Source: Pelagophyceae sp. CCMP2097
Lineage: Eukaryota; Sar; Pelagophyceae
Assembly: GCA_026770575.1 (NCBI GenBank)
Contig: MU657277.1
Location: 138,003-150,409, forward strand
Reading direction: 5' to 3'
Length of the DNA stretch: 12,407 bases
The notes under the pieces were generated by a model, which saw only the letters and a program-made list of their open reading frames with translations, was not told the origin of the DNA and did no database searches. Of the stretch, positions 4,700 to 12,407 are shown piece by piece (position 1 is the first letter of the stretch; the number at the start of each line of letters is the position of its first letter). The position numbers were made by a program, and so were the translations under genes.

Positions 4700-7654
4700 A
4701 TGGAGGCATCGGTGGGCGCGGCGCTGCGCGCGGCGTGCGCGGCCATGGCGCCGCCGCCGTCGCTGCCGCCGCTGGCGCTGAATCTGCGCGGGTCGGGCGC
4801 GTGGCTGCTGCGCCTCGAAGGCGGCGCCGCGACGTGCGTCGACGCCCGCGGGGCCAAGGCCGACTCGTCCGGCGCAGCGACGATCGAGACGGACTGCGCG
4901 ACGCTCGCGGCGCTCGCGGCGGGCACGCTCTCCGCGCTCGCGGCGCTGGGGACGGGCCGCGTACGGCTGGCCGCGAACGGCCACGAAAAGGAACAGCTCT
5001 CGCCGTGGTTCGCCGTCCTCAAGGCCGCGGGCCAGAGCGTCGTCGATGACGAGGCCTACACGCCCGCGCCGTCATCGCTCTTTCACACGCTCCACGCCGA
5101 GGTTGTGCACAGCCGCCGCGACGAAGCGCGCGGCGGCCGCGTCGTCTACACGCTCGAGGTCCGCGCCGACGAGGCGAATTGGCGCGTCGACCGCACGTAC
5201 TCCGACTTTCGCGCCGTCTGGGAGGCGCTGCGCCGCGACGAGTGCGCCGAGGCGCCTATGGCGGCGGTGGCGGCGGGGCCGCTGCCGTTCGGCGCGTGCA
5301 CGGCCGAGCCGCCCCGCGCCGCGGCCGCCGACGCGCCCTTCCCCGCGCAGCGCGCGTTGATGACGCCGCAGCTGCTCACGGACCGGCGGCGCGCCCTCGG
5401 GGCCTGGCTGAAACGCGCCTGCGCGTGGCCGCGCGCCACGGGCGACGCCGCGGCGCTGTACCGCTTCGTCGGCGCCACGCGCGCGCGGTGCGAGGAGGGC
5501 GCGGCGATGCGTGGCGCGCAGAAGGCGCTGGAGAAGCAGCTCGGCTACGACGGCCGCGGCGCCGCAGCGAAACACGCGATGCTCGACCGCCTGCGCCGCC
5601 TCGAGCACCGCCACAAGACGCCGCGCGCCGTCGCCGTCGCCTCTGCGGCCGCCTACGACGCGGCCCGCGCGCTTGCCGCGGCCGCGCTCGTTTCGGCCAC
5701 GCCCGCGGGCTCCAGGCTCGGCTTTTGCGCCACCGTCTTCGTGAGTATGCTGTCTCGGCCTTGCGCGCGCGCGGTCTGCCGGGCGTCCGTTCGACGAGGC
5801 AGGCGTTTTGCCGTCGACTTTGCGCGCTTTAGGCGTTCCTGGTCGCGCTGCCGGTGCGCCTCTCGGCGCCGCTGCTCGTGGCCACGTTCTTCGCGGACGT
5901 CCTGGGCGCCGCGGCGCTGGCGTCCGCGCGGCCGGCGCTGTCGCTGGCGTGCGTCGCGGCGAGAAGGCTCTGCGACGGCGTCGGCCTGTCGCGCGGCGCG
6001 GAAGTGTACACCGTGGCGGCGTGCACTATGGCCGCGTACGTTGGCGCCACGGTCCTCGCCAGCCGCGTGCTCCGCCTCGCAAAGGGCCACCCGCGCCGGA
6101 CGGCGCTCTTTGCCGCCGTCGATGCGCTCATCGCGCCCCTCGTCGCGCAGCGCCTCGCCGCGCTCGGCTCCATCTGGGTGAAGATCGGCCAGGCGCGTCC
6201 TCGAGTCCTTTTCTTCCCCCGGACCGCCTCGTGCCCACCTCTTTTTCCTTAGTACATGTCGGCGCGGGCGGACTTTGTGCCTGCGTCGTGGCAGTCGGCG
6301 CTGGCGATCCTCCAAGACGCCATGCCCGTCGACGGCCCGCGCGACGTGGCCAAGACGCTGCGCGAGGCGTTTACGCGCGAAGTGCGCGACCGCCTCGTCG
6401 AAATAGACTTTTCGGCGCCTATCGCGTAAGACGCGGACTGCTTTTGCCGACGGCGAGACGGCCATCGCTAGGTCGGCGTCGATCGCGCAGGTGCACGTGG
6501 CGTACCTCGTCGACGCGGCGGGCTCCAAGCGCAAGGTCGCCCTCAAGGTGCAGCACCGCGGCATCGCGCGGACGATGACGCTGGACATTGAGCGCGGCAT
6601 CAAGATTGCCCGCTTCTGCGCGCGGCTGAACGAGGACTTTGACTCGACGGCGGCGCTGCTCGTTTCGTGGCGGACGGAGATCGTCGCCGAGCTCGACTTT
6701 AACGTCGAGGCGGTGCACCTGCGCGAGGCGCGCAACGCGCTCGGCGGCATGCGCGCCAACGTGACCATCCCCGAGCCGCTGCTGTTTTCCAAAGCGGCGT
6801 TGGCAATGTCCTTTGTGGACGGGGCGTTCAAGGTCGACGGCGCCGAGCTCCTTGACCTGTGGCACGTCGACCGCGAGGCGGTGGTGACGCAGCTGGCGCA
6901 CGTGCTCTGCTGCTCAATATTCGACATCGGATTTTTCAACGCGGACCCGCACCCAGGAAACGTCCTCGTCCAGCTCCGCGGCGACCGCGAGGCCCAGCTT
7001 GTCCTCCTCGACTGGGGCTGGTGAGGGACCGCCGCGCCGCCTTTGCGCCGCCCGCGGACCAAAGGCGCCGTAGGACGCACCGCCTCGAGCCGCGCGCGCT
7101 CGAGGCTTGGCGCGACCTCGCCATCGCGCTGCCGGCCGTCGACACGGCCGCCGCCGCGGACGCGCTCGCGCGCCTCGGCTACCGCAACAATCAGGTCCGC
7201 GGCCTTGGTCTTGGTGATTCGGCGTGGGGCTCTGGGATCCGCCGTGATGCTCGGTCCGCAGGGCTTTGGGACGCCGCCCTCGGGGCGTCGGGCCGCCACG
7301 CCGCCGTCCCGCGGCATACCTGCCTCGCAGGACGCGCGCGCGCCCGAGCGATCGGTGCAGTTCTTCGCGCACCTCTTCCGCGACGCCGGCGGCGCCGCGG
7401 CCGCGGCCGAGGACCGCGCGTCGTTCGGCGACCTCCGCGAGGCGCAGCAGCGCGCGGACAAGCAGCAGGGCCTGCGCGAGGCCGGCGGCCGCAAGGTGGC
7501 GGCGCTGCCCGAGTCGTTCCTCTTCGTCGCGCGCGTCATCGGCGCCCTGCGCGGCCTCGCTGCGACGCTGCACGTGACGGTGCCGCTCGCCGACGTGATG
7601 GCGCTACACGCGCGCCGCGGCAAGGCGCGCGCCGCCGCCGCCGCCGCGCGCTAG
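4700..7654 (+). CDS. SCP2-PX-ABC1 fusion protein (UbiB/COQ8/ADCK-type kinase-like), six exons
   Basis: Exons 4700-5740, 5833-6192, 6253-6425, 6472-7020, 7074-7194 and 7331-7654 join without frame conflict into 855 residues. Residues about 28-110 resemble an SCP2 lipid-binding domain. Residues about 128-262 look like a PX domain (RTYSDF at 165-170), a family that binds phosphoinositides. After an alanine-rich linker with a possible helix or membrane stretch (about 310-420) comes the ABC1 kinase-like domain: VKIGQYMSARADFVP (463-477), the alanine-rich loop PIASASIAQVHVA (523-535), VALKVQ with the expected Lys550, ELDFNVEA (598-605), DPHPGN (683-688) and the DFG equivalent DWG (705-707). ABC1 proteins support ubiquinone or prenyl-lipid metabolism in mitochondria and plastids; the PX domain suggests contact with endomembranes instead. 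The start is the first ATG directly before the SCP2 region (GGCGGGATGG); the frame is open further upstream through the repeat. Exact substrate unknown. Confidence 0.85.
5741..5832 (+). other. Intron 1 of the SCP2-PX-ABC1 gene (92 bp)
   Basis: A consensus donor GTGAGTATG follows codon TTC, and the acceptor is CGCGCTTTAG. It is phase 0. Removing it joins CATVF to AFLVALPVRL and skips a stop in the following frame. Confidence 0.85.
6193..6252 (+). other. Intron 2, GC-AG type (60 bp)
   Basis: Phase 0 intron from GCGCGTCC (after CAG) to TTTTTCCTTAG. It is placed by protein logic: joining VKIGQ to YMSARADFVP restores the conserved ABC1 K-x-GQ-x-x-S-x-R-x-D-x-x-P motif. A GT donor at 6197 would break the frame. 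A pyrimidine tract precedes the acceptor. Confidence 0.75.
6426..6471 (+). other. Intron 3 (46 bp)
   Basis: Donor GTAAGACG, acceptor ATCGCTAG, phase 2. Splicing forms PIASASIAQVHVA, the signature alanine-rich loop of ABC1 proteins, which is strong support for these borders. Confidence 0.88.
7021..7073 (+). other. Intron 4 (53 bp)
   Basis: Donor GTGAGGGACC directly after LLDWG plus two bases of the next codon (phase 2). The acceptor GCGCCGTAG gives the open continuation WTHRLEPRALEAWRDL. The alternative acceptor at CCAAAG (7064) gives the wrong frame. Confidence 0.8.
7195..7330 (+). other. Intron 5 (136 bp)
   Basis: Donor CAG/GTCCGCGG after LGYRNNQ; acceptor CTGCCTCGCAG before DARAPERSVQFFAHLF; phase 0. 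An internal acceptor, GGTCCGCAG (ending about 7260), is also phase 0 and would add about 23 residues, so alternative splicing is possible. The longer intron is preferred because the shorter product reads more like the family. Confidence 0.65.
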
Positions 7655-7964
7655 AGGCGCCGCCGCCCACAAAGACAACGCCGCCGCCGGCAGCGAGAGA
7701 GCGGGCGCCGGCGCAGGGAACAATATGGAGCTGTAACGCCGCGCTTCCAAGCGAACAGACGCGCTGGGCCTGTCGATGCCAGAAGCGCGGCAGGCCTCGC
7801 CGCTGCCAGATGCCGCGGCCGCTGAGGTCAGAAGGCGGGGAGCGGACCGGTGCGCCCAGGCAGCCGGCGGGCGGCACAGCTGTTTCAACCTCTAAAAAGC
7901 GGATTTCGTTTGAGAAATTAAAAGGATTCAGAAAAAGGGTTGTTCTGGAACCACTCCCGAATAG
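7655..7964. other. 3' flank of the SCP2-PX-ABC1 gene
   Basis: No gene. It is GC-rich to about 7880, then AT-richer (ATTAAAAGG at about 7918-7926 is the nearest thing to a polyadenylation signal). It is the left part of the convergent intergenic region between the two large genes. Confidence 0.4.
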
Positions 7965-7993
7965 GGGTCGCCGGGCTTCGGAGCTGGTGGATA
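7965..7993 (-). repeat. Dispersed repeat, inverted right-end fragment
   Basis: The reverse complement of this 29-bp segment matches 990-1018 at 28 of 29 positions, and the corresponding end of copy 2 as well. Similarity continues weakly past the end. It shows that the dispersed repeat occurs in both orientations. Confidence 0.7.
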
Positions 7994-8014
7994 AGCAGGC
8001 CGCGGACTAATCTT

Positions 8015-8141
8015 GACGGAGGGGAAAGGCAAAGGGGGAAAGAAAGGGGGAAAGAAAAAAGGGGAAAGAGGGGTACGGGGGCGCCCGGGGGAAAGAGGAG
8101 GCGCCCGGGAGCGCAGGGACAGGGGAGAGGAAGGTGGAAGG
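8015..8141 (+). repeat. Polypurine (G/A) tract
   Basis: About 125 bp of nearly pure purine on the plus strand, with repeated GGGGGAAAGAAA words and runs of 4-5 G, interrupted only near 8073-8110 by a GCGCCC pair. It lies in the intergenic region between two convergent genes and is prone to triplex or G-quadruplex structure. The long plus-strand open frame that starts here (to 9740) is an antisense shadow of the minus gene. Confidence 0.75.
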
Positions 8142-8251
8142 TACTGTGACAAAAAGAATCAGCGAGAGTGCGTACATCGCCGAAACCATTGGCATTATTA
8201 TGCACGAGCCCGGCCAAAAGAGGCCCACGCCGGCCCAGCAGGCAAGGCAAC

Positions 8252-8289
8252 CTTCTATATTGCGAGGGCAGGAGGTCGTCTTATAGAAG
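8252..8289. repeat. Small hairpin in the 3' flank of the minus-strand gene
   Basis: Perfect 8-bp arms CTTCTATA (8252-8259) and TATAGAAG (8282-8289) with a 22-nt loop, about 33-70 bp past the stop codon at 8322. A 3' UTR structure is possible. Confidence 0.4.
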
Positions 8290-8321
8290 CCTCGGGCGCT
8301 GCGACCGCAGGATGGTCGGGG

Positions 8322-11300
8322 CTAGTTTCCGAACTTGCGCTTCGACGAGATGGTGTAGTCGCAGTGTTTGTGGGCGCCGCCGTTGGTTTGGAGGGCAAAG
8401 CGGTGGAGGCAGTCGGCGCGCGTGTGCTTCCGCGGTCTTTCCCATTGCTTCCGAGCGAAGGACCAGGCCTGCGCGCATGGACATGGGAATGCCTGCTTGC
8501 CGACGTCCGTCTTCTTGATGGCCTCGATGTCAACGACGCGTGCGCCGTCTTTTCCGTCGACCCGCGCGAGAAAGGACTTGAGCGGCACCGAGGCCGGCCA
8601 GAAGAACAAATATTCGCTGGCTTGCGGTACCTGCTGCCGTTGCGGCGGCCGCGGCTGCGAGAAAGCCGTGCTGCCGACGTTGGCCAGCAGCCGCTGCTGC
8701 GCCTGCGGCCGCGGCATGCCCTGCAGCGTCGAGACCGTGGGCACAACGAGGCCGGGCGAGCGGCTTACGAAGAGGCGGTCTGGCGTGTCGGTGATGATCG
8801 GCAAGACGGCCGCCTCGAGGATGACATCCGCCTTGCGCCACCCCGAGGAGCCCGCGCCCCTCGCCGCCGCGTCCGGCCCGCCGCCGCCGCCTCCTCCGCC
8901 GTCGTCGTCGTCGGCGTCGCTACTCGAGAGGCCCTCGTCGTCCTCGACGTCGCCGTCGTCGCAGGCCTCGCGGTCTTGGAAAAGCGCTTTCCAATAGTCG
9001 CCGTAGAGGCCGACGCACTCGGCCAGGGGCCGCAGCGGGCGCTCGTACGGGTACGGGACTTCCATGCCGCAGGCCCTGGCCTCGGCGTTGGTCTTCAGCG
9101 CGATCCAGGACCGCTGGAAGCTGCGCGTCCCATTAAGCTCGGCGCTGGCCTTGGAGCGCACGGCGGGCAATGGCGAGCCACTCGCGAGCCGTCGCAGGTG
9201 GTTCAAATGCAGTCGCCGGTTGTGCCGCACAGCGCGCCCGTGGCAAATGTAGTTGTGCGTTTCCATGCCGTAGCGTTGGCCGAGGAGGCCGTTCTGGAGG
9301 CTGATGTGCGAGCGCTCAGACCCGCTCTCGCCCGTGATGCACGTCTCGACTGGGCAGCCCTTGCGGTCGTTGTACTCCGTGATCGAGATCTCGAGGTCCT
9401 CCTCGTCGTGGTGCTTCTCCATGCGGCAAATAAAGTTGCTGAATTTCCCCGGCGTCGTCGCCGTCCACGTCGTGCAGTTCTTGCCGCAGCGGCGCGCGTT
9501 GCTCGACCCTCGGATCGGCTTTTTGCACTCGGGGCACAGCTCCTGCTGCCGCAGCGGCGGGTTCCAAATGCGCGCGTGCTCACTGGCGCGCAACGACTTG
9601 ACGGACATCGGCAGCCCGACCGCCTTGCGGTTCTTCTTAAACTGCGACGCATAAAGGCCGCTGCGCTCCATTTCGCCCAGCTGCTCGCGGGTGATGCAGT
9701 CGCCGGAGCGCCACGTCTTGGAGACGCCACGCGAGACTAAAAGCTTCGTCCCCGGCGGCAGGCCGCCGCGCGTCAAGAGCTTCGACCGGAGGAGCTCCTC
9801 GCGCGCCGAGCACTTGTCGCGCAGGATCTTGCCGATCGCTTCGCCGTGGGCGGAGTTCAATTCGCAGCCCGGGTTCGTGCTCGACGTCACGGCCCGGACT
9901 AAGTGGCCCGTGCCCTGGAGCACTTGCGAACAGCCGATCGACTCGAACTGGACGGCGCCCACGGGCGCGTTGTCGACAAAGGCCCTCTTGTACACGGCGC
10001 CGCGCTTTCGGAGGTCCGCGAAGAACTTGTCTAAGAGCGGCATTCTGGTTCCGGGCACGAGCACGCCGCCGAGCAAGGTGCCTCTTGCGCAGTCGACGAG
10101 GTGGTAGCACTGGCGCAGCCGCACATCGTCATCGCCGCCGCCTTTCAAGAGCGCCTTCTGTGCGACAGATTTGACGTGGTCGCCGGTGACGTTCGGCCCC
10201 TTCGGGAGCTCCGAGCAGATCTCGCGCCGCCAAATGTCCTTCTTCGCAAACGAGCCGGCCTCGAGTATCTTCGCGACCTGCGGGCACGAGTGAAAATCTC
10301 TCCCCCCGGTTAACAAATAAACACACACACACACACCTGCGACGGCTTCGGCAGCGTGATGGCCAGCTGCTCGAGGGGCAAGAAGCGGCGGCCCGGAGAC
10401 AGCGCGTTGAGCTCGTTGTAGGCGAGGCGGCGGCGGAGGAGCACCGGGTCAATGCAGGAATCGGACATAACCAGAGTCTCCCAGACAGAGTCGTTGCAAT
10501 CCCGCTGAAGGAGCTGCCAGTACTGGCTGACCTGGCCCGCGAAGCGGTGCGAGCCGTCGGCCATGATCTCCTGCAACTCCATCTCGGACTTGGAGGCCTG
10601 CCCGGCAAACGTGTCGCCGCCCTCGATCGTCGCAACGTCGCACCGCCGCTCGAAGTCGCGAGCGGCGAAGATGGTGCCGACCATGCCCTGCATGTTCGTG
10701 TGCAAGACCGCCTTCAGCCCCTCGGGCATAAAACGCAAGAGGCGGGCGTCGTCCGCATCAAAGTAATCGCCCGACTTGCCGATGCGGCCACAGGTGGACT
10801 CGTGCGTGATCACGGCGTAGATCGCCGAGGTCGAGACGATCGGGATGGCGCTGTTGTTCAGGATCAGGTGCACGCCGGAGCGGTTCGTGTCAAAGGCTGA
10901 GTACGCGCGAGAATACGGCGACCCATCGGCGCGGAGGCGCCTCGAGGCGCGAGGCCGCGTGTCGCGCGAGCCACAACATGGCGCCGGCGGATTCTGCACG
11001 CCGACGTAGGCCCAGTCTTGGACGACGACGCTAAACTTTGACGTGACGTGGCCCGACATCTGGTAGCGGTGCTCCTCGGCGAGCGGGCAATTCTCGGCGC
11101 GCGGCGAGGGGCAGCGCAACTCGGCGCTAAAGAACTCAGTGTTGTCGCCGACGCCGGCGGACGTCATGTCGGCCTGCTCAATGGCCTCGAAGACCACCTT
11201 ATACATGGGCACCGGGAGGAACTTGGGGGCGCCGGCCACCTCGCGCGACACGAGGAGCGCGTCGAGCAGCCGCACGACGCGCTGCCCGAAATAGGCGGCG

Positions 11301-12407
11301 GCCGTGGCGCTGGACGAAACCGACGAACGCTTCATCAGCGGCTCCGCGATGAGGAGGAGGAGGTCGCGCCGCAGGACCGCGGCCTGGAACTGTAGCTGGT
11401 GTACGACGAAGGAGCCCTCGCGGACTCGCCGGCGGTGCGCGCCTTGAAGCTTGTCAACGAGACTGCTGCTCCTCCCTTCAAGGTTCGAAGCTTCTCGCTG
11501 TAAGCGGCGCGAGTAAAAACACTTGATCGGCGGCACCGACGGCGGAGTGCGAGCAGCAGGTGCCGCCTCGTCTAACGCCTACACGACGGCAGTGTGCACG
11601 TTGCACGTGCGAGCTGGAGGAGCATTGGGGAAACGTACCTCAGGCGCGTCGAACGGGGGCATCTCCGTGTCGTCCTTCGGCCGCGCCGACCGCGCCGACG
11701 ACTCCAATGCCTTGAGCGGTCGCGGCTGGTCTTTGGAGGTCGGCGCAGGAGAAGTGGGGAAACGTACCTTGGCCGCGTCGCACGGGGCCATCGCCTTGGA
11801 CTGCGCCAACAAGTGCGCCGACGCCGATGCCTTGTTGGGCGGGCTGTATTGCCGCGCCCCATTGCACGCCGCGCCCCCGCCGCTGGTCTTTGGCGGTCGG
11901 TGCAGGAGCATTGGGGAAACGTACCTTGGCCGGGTCGAACGGGGCCATCGCCGTGTCCTCATTCGGCCGCGCCGACAACCGCGCCGACGCAGATGCCTTG
12001 AGCGGGCTGTAATGCACGCCGCGCCCTCGCGGCTGGTCTTCGGCGGTCGGCGCGCGGAGCAAAGTGAGCGAATTCATGGGCCCGGGCGGCGCGGCGGGCC
12101 GGAAGACGACGTGCCGCGCCACGGCCTCTGCCGGGCCCGCCTCGGGCTGGCCCTGGGTGGCCGTGGTGCTGCCGTCCGTGCAGACGAAGACGCCCCCCTC
12201 AGAAGGTCGAGGTGACAGCCGCGCGTCGCCTTGCTCCACGACGACGACGACCGTCGGGACCGCGCCAGCGTCCGCCTTGGCTCTGGCGCCGGGCCCTTTC
12301 GCCGTCGTCGCCGGCGTGAACTGCTGCCCGGCAGCGAGCAGGCGATTCCGCGGGCAGAAGTTCGAGTGCGGCCGCTTCGACGCACCCGTCTTGTGGGCCG
12401 CCTTGGC
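8322..12407 (-). CDS. Large multi-exon protein resembling a DDE-type transposase; 5' end beyond the window
   Basis: Proposed exons in transcript order: 12407-11925 (start outside the window), 11830-11768, 11710-11639, 11497-10337 and 10277-8322, all phase 0, up to 1244 residues here. Recognition is by pattern only. A catalytic triad can be proposed: Asp in VTGDHVKSVAQK (codon 10179-10181), Asp in AFVDNAP (9972-9974), followed by a His-Arg helix TGHLVRAV, and Glu in ESGSERSHISLQNG (9315-9317). This order and surroundings resemble RNase-H-fold DDE transposases of eukaryotes. Between the second Asp and the Glu lies a zinc-ribbon-like CPECKK...CGKNC (9474-9536). Further on are an Asp/Ser/Gly low-complexity acidic stretch (about 8870-8960) and a Cys/His-rich C-terminus (CPCAQAW ... 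HKHC). No terminal inverted repeats were found around it. It could be a domesticated or host gene. Coding status is firm; function is tentative. An alternative in-window start is the ATG at 12077. Confidence 0.7.
10278..10336 (-). other. Intron with a (GT)8 repeat at its donor (59 bp)
   Basis: On the minus strand CAG is followed by eight GT units, TTTATTTGTTAACC and the acceptor CGTGCCCGCAG. It is phase 0 and joins LPKPSQ to VAKILEAGSF. Reading through instead gives CVCVFIC then a stop, so splicing is required for the downstream 651 codons. Confidence 0.8.
11498..11638 (-). other. Intron after mini-exon 3 of the array (141 bp)
   Basis: The donor GTACGTTTCCCCAATGCTCC is the same as in the sister intron 11831-11924. 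The acceptor is GCCGCTTACAG before CGAGAAGCTTCG. Phase 0. Its 3' part contains GATCAAGTGTTTTTACTC, weakly similar to the reverse complement of the left end of the dispersed repeat (843, 4398). Confidence 0.7.
11711..11767 (-). other. Intron between mini-exons 2 and 3 (57 bp)
   Basis: Donor GTACGTTTCCCCAC, acceptor GACCGCTCAAG, phase 0. It is a shortened version of the 94-bp sister intron and shares CCAAAGACCAG. Confidence 0.65.
11831..11924 (-). other. Intron between mini-exons 1 and 2 (94 bp)
   Basis: Donor GTACGTTTCCCCAATGCTCC, acceptor GCCCAACAAG, phase 0. It shares ACCGCCAAAGACCAG and a GCGCGGCGTGCA word with the sequence just upstream of mini-exon 1 (about 11997-12050), showing duplication of the intron as well as the exon. 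Confidence 0.65.

Larger units (their letters stand above)
11639..11996 (-). repeat. Tandem array of three mini-exon/intron units
   Basis: Three similar coding units, 11996-11925 (72 nt), 11830-11768 (63 nt) and 11710-11639 (72 nt), each begin after CAAG/GCAT and end at a GTACGTTTCCCC donor. They encode 24, 21 and 24 residues of an alanine/serine-rich start and an M-x-P-x-D core (for example TAMAPFDPAK and KAMAPCDAAK). The introns between them are also similar. All unit lengths are multiples of three. The upstream unit is open in frame into the preceding sequence, so it may be part of a longer exon. Confidence 0.75.

Noticed and set aside
5653..7623. 656-codon open frame on the minus strand
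   Set aside because: Antisense shadow of the SCP2-PX-ABC1 gene; it crosses all five introns of that gene and is R/A-rich without motifs.
8013..9740. 575-codon open frame on the plus strand
   Set aside because: It lies opposite the minus-strand transposase-like exon, has low-complexity R/A/V-rich content, and begins in a polypurine tract. GC-biased codons leave the antisense frame open.
1..12407. CRISPR array, prokaryotic operon or defence island
   Set aside because: No regularly spaced direct repeats with unique spacers, no ribosome-binding sites, and clear spliceosomal introns indicate a eukaryotic nuclear locus.

Overview
The window looks like nuclear DNA of a GC-rich, intron-containing eukaryote. 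Two long genes have strong third-position GC bias and are interrupted by many short introns (46-141 bp) with clear GT/GC...AG borders. Between them lies AT-richer DNA full of foldbacks, inverted repeats and dispersed repeats. A unicellular alga fits (the style resembles pelagophyte/stramenopile genomes such as Aureococcus), but this is an impression from composition and gene style, not a proven assignment.

Layout. (1) 1-379, minus: the 5' part of an unrecognised beta-rich protein that runs off the left edge. (2) About 380-4400: no recognisable gene. This tract holds a hairpin (524-562), copy 1 of a ~175-bp dispersed repeat (843-1018), GC-rich short repeats (1301-1342), a 128-bp foldback (1657-1784), a 23-bp-arm hairpin (2218-2280), a ~684-bp TIR-bounded AT-rich element with ATCGATTC clusters near both ends (2317-3000), three copies of a GC-rich repeat (3051-3170, 3934-4045, 4050-4195) and a strong cruciform (4227-4288). 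(3) 4398-4563: copy 2 of the dispersed repeat, just upstream of the main gene. (4) 4700-7654, plus: a six-exon gene that splices without frame conflict into an 855-residue SCP2-PX-ABC1 (UbiB/COQ8/ADCK-type kinase-like) fusion; one intron appears to be GC-AG. (5) 7655-8321: convergent intergenic space with a third, inverted fragment of the dispersed repeat and a ~125-bp polypurine tract. (6) 8322 to beyond 12407, minus: a multi-exon gene for a large protein that resembles a DDE-type transposase (a D/D/E set can be proposed, with a CxxC...C zinc-ribbon-like insert). Its 5' end contains a tandem array of near-identical mini-exons and introns that keep phase 0 throughout.

The most interesting items are the SCP2-PX-ABC1 fusion, which in one polypeptide echoes the bacterial UbiJ (SCP2) and UbiB (ABC1) partnership and adds a phosphoinositide-binding domain, and the tandem mini-exon/intron array at 11639-11996. 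The two large genes converge and show no evident functional link. All splice models are read by eye from reading frame and splice-site logic, and RNA evidence would be needed to fix them.
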